From assembly GCA_049582805.1 (NCBI GenBank), contig JBAUUR010000053.1, forward strand, positions 1-28,401: 28,401 nucleotides of DNA. Reading direction: 5' to 3'. The notes under the pieces are model-generated. The model was not told the DNA's origin and did no database searches. It saw only the letters and a list, made by a program, of their open reading frames with translations. This document shows positions 23,138 through 28,401 of this stretch, in pieces; the first letter of the stretch is position 1; the number at the start of each line of letters is the position of its first letter. A program made the position numbers and the translations under genes. The stretch comes from CAVXFS01 sp049582805. Its GTDB lineage: Bacteria; Pseudomonadota; Gammaproteobacteria; Burkholderiales; Gallionellaceae.

Positions 23138-23431
23138 GTTTTTCTAAAGTCAAGGAATCCGGTTCTCAAAGACAAAGTGCGGCATGGCCGCACTTCATAC
23201 ACTTTTGGCAGGTCTCAGCCAACAATCCGGCCACCTAAATAAGCTGCAATAAACTGGTCGTTTACATCTTCACCGTGTTGCCTGCCGCGAACAGCCTGTT
23301 TACAAAACAGCCGCGGATTGTACCCGAATCCCTTCGGCATGGTCAAAGCTTTGGTAAGCCACCAGGTTTCAAGCAAGACGATCCGGCAACAGAGCAACAG
23401 CAATTACGGCTTATGACTTGGCATGCGCAAC
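23138..23431. other. gene-free thrS upstream region
   Basis: Apart from the hairpin at 23175-23195, nothing is supported in these 294 bp. A minus-strand open frame (23403-23215) encodes a sequence without recognisable features. No tRNA or T-box core motifs are apparent. Confidence 0.5.
23175..23195 (-). terminator. terminator-like hairpin in the thrS leader
   Basis: AAGTGCGGC and GCCGCACTT pair over nine bases around a three-base loop. On the minus strand the stem is followed by TGTCTTTGAG, a poor T tract. It sits 38 bp before thrS and could be an attenuator or a processing structure. Confidence 0.45.
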
Positions 23432-23686
23432 TCAACCACCGGAGATGGGGGAGAAGATGGCAACTTCGTCCAATTCGCTGATGTTTGCGGATAATCCAGC
23501 CATGTTCTGGTTGATGGCGCATCGCACACGGTTTTCGTTCAGTTCGAGTTCCCAGGTTTCCCCGCGCAAGCGCAGCCAGGCGAGGAGTTCAGCGAGTGTG
23601 ATGATATTGTCCGGGATGTCGGCGAATTCGCTCACAGCATTCAGGCGTTCTCGGGGGCGGCCAAAATAAAGCAGTCGGATTTTCAC
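23432..23686 (-). CDS. moaD: molybdopterin synthase sulfur carrier subunit
   Basis: MoaD is the ubiquitin-like small subunit that carries sulfur as a C-terminal thiocarboxylate to MoaE. From the GTG at 23686 the product has 84 residues, KIRLLYFGRPRERLNAVSE, ITLAELLAWLRLRG, VRCAINQNMAGLSANISELDEVAIFSPISGG, ending in the required Gly-Gly after the IFSPISG motif. A longer frame to 23971 adds residues with no family match. The ribosome-binding site before GTG is weak. moaD is 11 kb from moaE and moaC and has no neighbour from the pathway. Confidence 0.92.
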   Translation of the reverse strand: MKIRLLYFGRPRERLNAVSEFADIPDNIITLAELLAWLRLRGETWELELNENRVRCAINQNMAGLSANISELDEVAIFSPISGG

Positions 23687-23728
23687 TTTCGTTGATGATG
23701 GATGTTTTTGCCGCACCGATTCTAACCC

Positions 23729-23755
23729 GTCATGAACAGATAAGATACATGACGT
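23729..23755. promoter_or_regulatory. inverted repeat in the moaD/aminotransferase divergent region
   Basis: CGTCATG and CATGACG (seven perfect pairs, 13-bp gap) lie 43 bp before moaD. It may be an operator or a hairpin. No regulator is suggested. Confidence 0.35.
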
Positions 23756-23792
23756 TATCATGAATTTCCGGCAGCACAAGATAACCCGCGCC

Positions 23793-23810
23793 GGATATAA
23801 GGGATATAAG
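23793..23810. repeat. tandem repeat of GGATATAAG
   Basis: The nine-base sequence occurs twice without a gap between the two divergent genes. It overlaps an AT-rich stretch that could hold a minus-strand -10 (TATATC). Function unknown. Confidence 0.5.
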
Positions 23811-23943
23811 CCTCTCTCCCGATCAGCATGACTCAATTGCAGGCGCAACCCAGGCGCTTTGTAAGAATACTTTTTCCAATACTGGTTTTGCGCAAATTCG
23901 CGAATCCGCTTCGCAACGTTCTCCATTCTCAAGACAGCAAAGG

Positions 23944-23949
23944 TATAAT
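23944..23949 (+). promoter_or_regulatory. -10 element of the aminotransferase gene
   Basis: TATAAT is 37 bp before the TTG start of the aminotransferase gene. The -35 region at 17-18 bp upstream (CTCCAT or TCTCCA) is poor. Confidence 0.4.
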
Positions 23950-23985
23950 TTGCGCCGGACAACATAACCACCGCAAGGAAATATC

Positions 23986-25179
23986 TTGGAACTGTCGAAG
24001 CGTGTACAAGCCATCAAGCCCTCCCCTACTCTCGCGGTCACTGCGCGCGCCGCCAGGCTGAAAGCTGAAGGCAAAGACATTATCGGGCTGGGCGCAGGCG
24101 AGCCGGATTTCGATACGCCGCAGCATATTAAGGATGCCGCCATCGCTGCGATCAACAAGGGGTTCACCAAATACACTGCGGTGGGCGGCACCCCGACACT
24201 GAAACAGGCGATCATCGCCAAATTCAAACGGGACAACGGACTGGACTACACGGCAAAGCAAATTCTGGTTTCCTGCGGCGGCAAGCAGAGCTTCTTCAAT
24301 CTGGCGCTGGCCGTCATCAATCCCGGTGATGAAGTCATCATCCCCGCGCCTTACTGGGTTTCTTATCCCGACATAATAATTATCGCTGAGGGCAAGCCAG
24401 TGATCGTCCAGACTGGCATCGAGCAGGGATTCAAGATGACCCCCGCGCAACTCGCTGGCGCAATCACGCCGAGAACCAGAATGGTGGTGATCAACAGCCC
24501 GAGCAATCCCTCCGGTGCGGTGTACACTCTGGGCGAATTGAAGGCGCTGGGCGACGTGTTGCGCAAGCACCCGAACATACTCGTCGCCACCGATGATATG
24601 TACGAACACATCGCGCTCACCGACGCAACATTCGTCAACATCCTGGATGCCTGTCCGGACTTGTATCCGCGCACCATGGTGCTGAACGGCGTTTCCAAAG
24701 CTTACGCCATGACCGGCTGGCGCATCGGCTATGCTGCAGGTCCGGAGTACATAATCACGGCGATGGAGAATGTGCAATCGCAAAGCACCTCCAACCCAAC
24801 TTCGATTTCACAAGTCGCCGCAGAAGCCGCGCTGAATGGTGACCAAAGCTGCATCACACCCATGCTGAAGGCATTCCGCGAGCGTCACGATTATCTGGTG
24901 GATGCACTCAACAAAGTGCCCGGTCTAAAATGCGTGGCAAGCAATGGAGCCTTTTACGCTTTCCCCGATGCACGCGTGGCGATCTCTTCATTGCACGGGA
25001 GGGGAACGCTCAAGACAGCAACGGATGTGGCATTATCAGAATATCTGCTTGAGCATGCCGGTGTGGCGGTAGTGCCTGGTTCCGCGTTTGGCAGTGAGGG
25101 CTATATTCGCCTGTCGTTCGCCACCTCCATGGAAAATCTGCACAAAGCCATGGAACGCATTGCCAAGGCGCTGAACTGA
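23986..25179 (+). CDS. class I aspartate-type aminotransferase (PLP)
   Basis: The 397-residue PLP enzyme has IIGLGAGEPDFDTPQHIK, GFTKYTAVGGTPTLKQAI, PAPYWVSYPD, INSPSNPSGAVYTL, DDMYEHI and NGVSKAYAMTGWRIGYAAGP; the lysine in SKAYAMTGWRIG binds PLP and the later arginine in GYIRLSFATS binds the substrate carboxylate. This is the subgroup Ib pattern of bacterial aspartate/prephenate aminotransferases, which make aspartate from oxaloacetate and glutamate and often arogenate. Which substrate dominates cannot be read here. The TTG start at 23986 has AAGGAAA eight bases upstream and gives a family-length protein. The gene stands alone on the plus strand with its own likely promoter. Confidence 0.92.
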   Translation: MELSKRVQAIKPSPTLAVTARAARLKAEGKDIIGLGAGEPDFDTPQHIKDAAIAAINKGFTKYTAVGGTPTLKQAIIAKFKRDNGLDYTAKQILVSCGGKQSFFNLALAVINPGDEVIIPAPYWVSYPDIIIIAEGKPVIVQTGIEQGFKMTPAQLAGAITPRTRMVVINSPSNPSGAVYTLGELKALGDVLRKHPNILVATDDMYEHIALTDATFVNILDACPDLYPRTMVLNGVSKAYAMTGWRIGYAAGPEYIITAMENVQSQSTSNPTSISQVAAEAALNGDQSCITPMLKAFRERHDYLVDALNKVPGLKCVASNGAFYAFPDARVAISSLHGRGTLKTATDVALSEYLLEHAGVAVVPGSAFGSEGYIRLSFATSMENLHKAMERIAKALN

Positions 25180-25484
25180 AGGGCGCCTCTAGAAATCCGC
25201 ATTTGCGAGCGTCCGCTACGCGGCCTGCTTACACCACTTTAGCCCAACTGATGGAACTACTAGCCATTCCACTAGGTCGCCAAAAAACGGCGACCAAGTG
25301 GCTGGTTATGCTGCGTTGCGTAAAAAGCTTAGCCGGCTGACCTGAAGGCTACCCTTCACTGAAACTTCGTTTTCCGCGCCTTGCTGACGATTCCGCACGG
25401 TGCTTCAGCCCGTAGCGGATCGGCGTCCCCTTGTGGGGCATTTGGGCGAACTCTGAATTTTTAGTGGTACCCGGGACTTTTGAT
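25180..25484. other. gene-free region with strong hairpins
   Basis: No gene is supported. CCACTAGGTCGCC (25269-25281) and GGCGACCAAGTGG (25289-25301) form 13 pairs with one mismatch around AAAAAAC. A smaller CCCC-TTGT-GGGG hairpin is at 25427-25438. On the minus strand a 30-residue frame starts MPHKGTPIRYGLKHRAE at about 25441; I treat it as chance or repeat-derived. The two flanking genes converge here. No T tract follows the long stem, so it is not a standard intrinsic terminator. Confidence 0.55.
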
Positions 25485-28401
25485 TTAATGCGCCGGATTC
25501 AGCCTGGGTTCCTCCGGCGTACCGGATACTACCAGCGAGGCGCTTTCCGGCCTGACCTTCAATTCGACATTCAATCGACCGGTCATGTGTCCATCCGGGT
25601 CGACATTGATTGCACCACTCCCGCCCATTACTTCTGAAGAAAATCTCAGTTGATGAAAGGACAGGTTATTCCTTTCCACTTGTATCATGCCGTTTAGATC
25701 ATCAAAGTATGTTCGTCCACCCGATACGTTTTGGGAATCTGACAGGCGAGAAGCTTCCAATAGATCCAGGCGATTTATCACGCCTTTTTTAACATTGAAG
25801 TTTCCATCCATATTCAGAACACCAGCCAACTGCTTCAGCGTGGCACTGCTAAATTTGAAATTGCCTTCGCCTCCCAATTGCCCATCAATGTCCAGTATTG
25901 GCAAAGCATCTCGCAATTCCAGTTTATTGACTGTTGCATGCCCAAGCAATTGCCAGCCATTTCGCCAGTTCAACTTTGCGCTGCCAGACACGTCCCCTCC
26001 ATACAATCGCCCGTCAATTTCCGAAAAAACAATTTCTTTTTCCCCAAGATTTCCTTTAAGGTTCAATTCATCGAACTTGATATCCGGAAATAGCGGCAAG
26101 CTGCTATCCGTTAAATTTATGACAATCTGGCCCCGGGTCTCCTGGGGTTGCAGCGTGATGCCAAGTTTCTTGTCCTGACTATCCAGGTTAACTGCCAGGA
26201 AATGGCCATGGCCATCAAAACTCACATCGCCGCCAAGCGAAGGCAAGGTTAATCCGGAAACACTCATGTGAGCGTTATGCAACTCCATGTGCGCCACCGG
26301 ATATTGCATGTCACCACCAATCGCCTGTAACCAAGGCAAAGTCTTGACAAAGGAGTCCTCACTAATCTCAAGATTGTTGAGTTCCACGCTGGTAACTGGT
26401 CTGACCCTGCTGTACAAGGCAGAAAACCCAAATTTCAAAACGACACTGGAAGCTTTCAATTCATTTGAGTTGCCGACGGACACGCCTGTCAATTCCAGTT
26501 TCGGCAATGGAATCATCGATGCCTTCAATTCCGTGATATGCACAGGTTGTTGCAATTGCGCAGATAACTTTTCCTCGAGCCGGCCAATCAAGCCAGTCAT
26601 CGGCCAGACGTATGGCAACAAAACCGCCATGAGCAATAAAAATACAAACAAGCCGAAGAATATCTTGATCAACGGCAGCTGCTTGCGAGGCATTCTGGAT
26701 ACATGCTGTACTTTGGATTGAGACTCCGGCTGCTTGACGACCTGCTCCACCTTGGCAAGAACTTGAGCTGCTGCCAGTTCTCTGGCACGCTGTTCGGCTT
26801 CCGTCCAGACTTTGACCTGCTCGTCAGCCATCTTGCGCATATTTTCTTCTAATTGTTCCCTGTCTCCCTCCAATTCAGCATGGCTTCTGATTGGGGAGAT
26901 TTCAAGTGGTTTCTCCTGCTCAGGAAGTTTCGTCTCTGCTGTCTCCGATATCGGCTTCTGCTCCAAATTGATGGCAATCTCCCCGACGTTCAGTTCATGC
27001 TGGATATCTTTCGCCATGTCGATATCGGAAGCTTCTTCTTTGCCGGTCTCATGGTTCAATGCTTCGCTGGATTGCAACTCGGCCCCCGGCTTCGCCAAGA
27101 CACGGTTACCGCCGCTCAAGGTAAATGGCCCCAATTGAATCGAACTGGAAGGCAGGGAATTATGCTGTTCAGCGTCTTCTTCCCACCCCTTGGTCACCTC
27201 ATATACCTGGTATTGTCGACCATGCTTGTCTTTTTCCACCCCACGATATACGAGCCACTTGACATACTCGCCGCTCAGTCGTGAAACCACATCATAATAG
27301 GAACGCGAAATATAAATATGATCCGGTTTTGCAAAGCTCATGATGCGTTGCGCATCATTTATGCCGTCTCCTAGCATGTTGCTTTGACCATTCATATCCA
27401 TCAAGATATTTACCGGCCCAAGGTTGATCCCCATTCTGACCCGAAGGTCTGGATAATCCTGGTTTTTGCTGTCTGTCAAGGCTTGTCTAAACAGCAGAGC
27501 TACCTCTATAGCCTGCTCAGGATGTTGAAGAAATCCGATTGCTGCTCCATCGCCGGTATCGACAATGAGGCGCTGGCTTTCTTCAATATCACGAAGGAAT
27601 CCCGAGATCAGGATGTTGAACTGTTTCTTGAGTTCAATTTGCTTGGAGACAGCCCATTTTGTGTAACTGGCGATATCGAGAAACAGCACCGTCGCCACCA
27701 GGCTCCTCGCCGAGGACGCTGCCGATTTAATCCTGGAAGAAGTCAGAGTTTCATTATTGGACTTACGCGTTTCGATACCTGCAACCAGATCAGGCTGCTT
27801 GGCAGTTTCCATGTTGATGATCGAGTCAACATGCGCGGCCTTGTCTTCCACCGCCCCCTGAGCGACTTCGGCTGCAGGCTTTGCCTTGGTTTCTGATTTG
27901 ACGGGCGTAGCTTCGAACTTAATTTCTGCCTCCGCCTTTTCCCGCTCTGTTCCAAGCAGGATAGATTCAGTTTCGCTGCATAATCCGGCCGCTTCCTGTT
28001 TCGCTCTTGCTTCAGCCTCGACACGCGTTTTGGTTTCGGCCTTGGCTGTGGATTCTGCTTTAGCTTTGGTTTCAACTTCCAGCCTGGCTTGCGTGGCTTC
28101 GAGTTGCACCCTGGCTTCAGCAGCATCCTGCTCCGCCTTGAACCGAGCCGCTTCCGCTTCCTGTCTCGCCCTTGCTTCCGCCTCGACACGCTCTTTGGCT
28201 TCAGCTTCCAGCCTGGCTTGCGCGGCTTCAAGTTGCGCCCTGGCTTCAGCAGCATCCTGCTCCGCCTTGAACCGAGCCGCTTCCGCTTCCTGTTTCGCCC
28301 TTGCTTCCGCCTCGACACGCTCCCTGGCTTCAGCTTCCAGCCTGGCTTGCGCGGCTTCGAGTTGCGCCCTGGCTTCAGCAGCATCCTGCTCCGCCTTGAA
28401 C
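25485..28401 (-). CDS. partial giant protein: coiled coil, class III nucleotide cyclase, TM, AsmA-like domain
   Basis: The frame is open from the right edge to the TAA at 25485, so about 971 C-terminal residues are seen and the start is outside. The first 130 or so residues are Ala/Glu/Arg-rich coiled-coil repeats. Next comes a class III cyclase homology domain (about 27190-27700): VATVLFLDIASYTKW and DTGDGAAIGF carry the two metal aspartates, RVRMGINLGPVN, and GDGINDAQRI has the catalytic Asn and Arg. A charged linker leads to a membrane helix (IFFGLFVFLLLMAVLLPYVW, about 26605-26670). The C-terminus has AsmA-family features: QPVHITELKASMIPLPKLELTGVSVGN, then LGGEGNFKFSSATLKQLAGVLNMDGNFNVKKGVI and DLNGMIQVERN. 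AsmA domains lie in the periplasm and are linked to outer-membrane lipid transfer; a cyclase fused to one is unusual. The product may be cAMP or cGMP; specificity is not readable. Confidence 0.85.
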   Translation of the reverse strand, partial: FKAEQDAAEARAQLEAAQARLEAEARERVEAEARAKQEAEAARFKAEQDAAEARAQLEAAQARLEAEAKERVEAEARARQEAEAARFKAEQDAAEARVQLEATQARLEVETKAKAESTAKAETKTRVEAEARAKQEAAGLCSETESILLGTEREKAEAEIKFEATPVKSETKAKPAAEVAQGAVEDKAAHVDSIINMETAKQPDLVAGIETRKSNNETLTSSRIKSAASSARSLVATVLFLDIASYTKWAVSKQIELKKQFNILISGFLRDIEESQRLIVDTGDGAAIGFLQHPEQAIEVALLFRQALTDSKNQDYPDLRVRMGINLGPVNILMDMNGQSNMLGDGINDAQRIMSFAKPDHIYISRSYYDVVSRLSGEYVKWLVYRGVEKDKHGRQYQVYEVTKGWEEDAEQHNSLPSSSIQLGPFTLSGGNRVLAKPGAELQSSEALNHETGKEEASDIDMAKDIQHELNVGEIAINLEQKPISETAETKLPEQEKPLEISPIRSHAELEGDREQLEENMRKMADEQVKVWTEAEQRARELAAAQVLAKVEQVVKQPESQSKVQHVSRMPRKQLPLIKIFFGLFVFLLLMAVLLPYVWPMTGLIGRLEEKLSAQLQQPVHITELKASMIPLPKLELTGVSVGNSNELKASSVVLKFGFSALYSRVRPVTSVELNNLEISEDSFVKTLPWLQAIGGDMQYPVAHMELHNAHMSVSGLTLPSLGGDVSFDGHGHFLAVNLDSQDKKLGITLQPQETRGQIVINLTDSSLPLFPDIKFDELNLKGNLGEKEIVFSEIDGRLYGGDVSGSAKLNWRNGWQLLGHATVNKLELRDALPILDIDGQLGGEGNFKFSSATLKQLAGVLNMDGNFNVKKGVINRLDLLEASRLSDSQNVSGGRTYFDDLNGMIQVERNNLSFHQLRFSSEVMGGSGAINVDPDGHMTGRLNVELKVRPESASLVVSGTPEEPRLNPAH
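28012..28401 (-). repeat. 129-bp tandem repeat within the coiled-coil gene
   Basis: The unit encodes 43 residues beginning FKAEQDAAEARAQLEAAQ. Two nearly identical copies (28141-28269 and 28270-28398) and a third degenerate one (about 28012-28140) are seen; more may lie outside the window. The period keeps the reading frame, so unit gain or loss changes coil length without breaking the protein. Confidence 0.9.

Noticed and set aside
23215..23403. 62-residue minus-strand frame before thrS
   Set aside because: There is no ribosome-binding site or recognisable sequence; it overlaps the likely thrS leader.
27743..28384. 213-residue Lys/Arg/Pro-rich frame
   Set aside because: It is the out-of-frame reading of the 129-bp coiled-coil repeats.
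28012..28401. possible CRISPR-like repetition
   Set aside because: The repeats are long, contiguous, in frame and without spacers, so they are coding repeats.

Overview
The window looks like chromosomal DNA of a betaproteobacterium. The main support is a compact minus-strand block in the order thrS, infC, rpmI, rplT, pheS, pheT, ihfA, merR, together with the divergence of the recognised proteins. A Gallionellaceae or other Nitrosomonadales host is my guess only. All calls come from reading the translated sequence; no database was searched.

Layout. Positions 1-860 look like an integration scar. A small membrane protein (64-462) is followed by a short copy of a tmRNA 3' end (about 671-701) with its terminator-like hairpin, flanked on both sides by short direct repeats of the kind bound by integrases. 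Positions 882-4695 hold an accessory module of exported proteins: a large protein with a possible phosphodiester-glycosidase-like C-terminus, a translationally coupled SUMF1-fold protein, and a convergent secreted protein of unknown family. Positions 4850-5078 are the broken C-terminal end of a VOC/glyoxalase-family gene, suggesting another rearrangement joint.

Positions 5109-8386 encode ovothiol synthesis: ovoA (sulfoxide synthase plus methyltransferase) and a coupled PLP lyase, ovoB. A DUF1345 membrane protein follows, then prfB with its programmed +1 frameshift. Next come a DUF934 protein linked to sulfite reduction, moaC and moaE (molybdopterin synthesis), a decayed glycine-zipper lipoprotein gene, an RhlE-type DEAD-box helicase, an L,D-transpeptidase overlapping tadA, and the translation block from merR back to thrS (15807-23137). 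moaD lies beyond thrS, divergent from a class I aspartate-type aminotransferase.

From 25485 to the right edge runs the C-terminal part of a very large minus-strand protein. It combines long alanine/glutamate-rich coiled-coil repeats (129-bp DNA period), a class III nucleotide cyclase domain, one membrane segment and an AsmA-like domain.

The housekeeping parts are ordinary. The most interesting parts are the exported three-gene module beside the tmRNA scar, the cyclase-AsmA fusion, and the probable AUA start codon of infC. I found no CRISPR array, complete insertion sequence, rRNA or complete tRNA.
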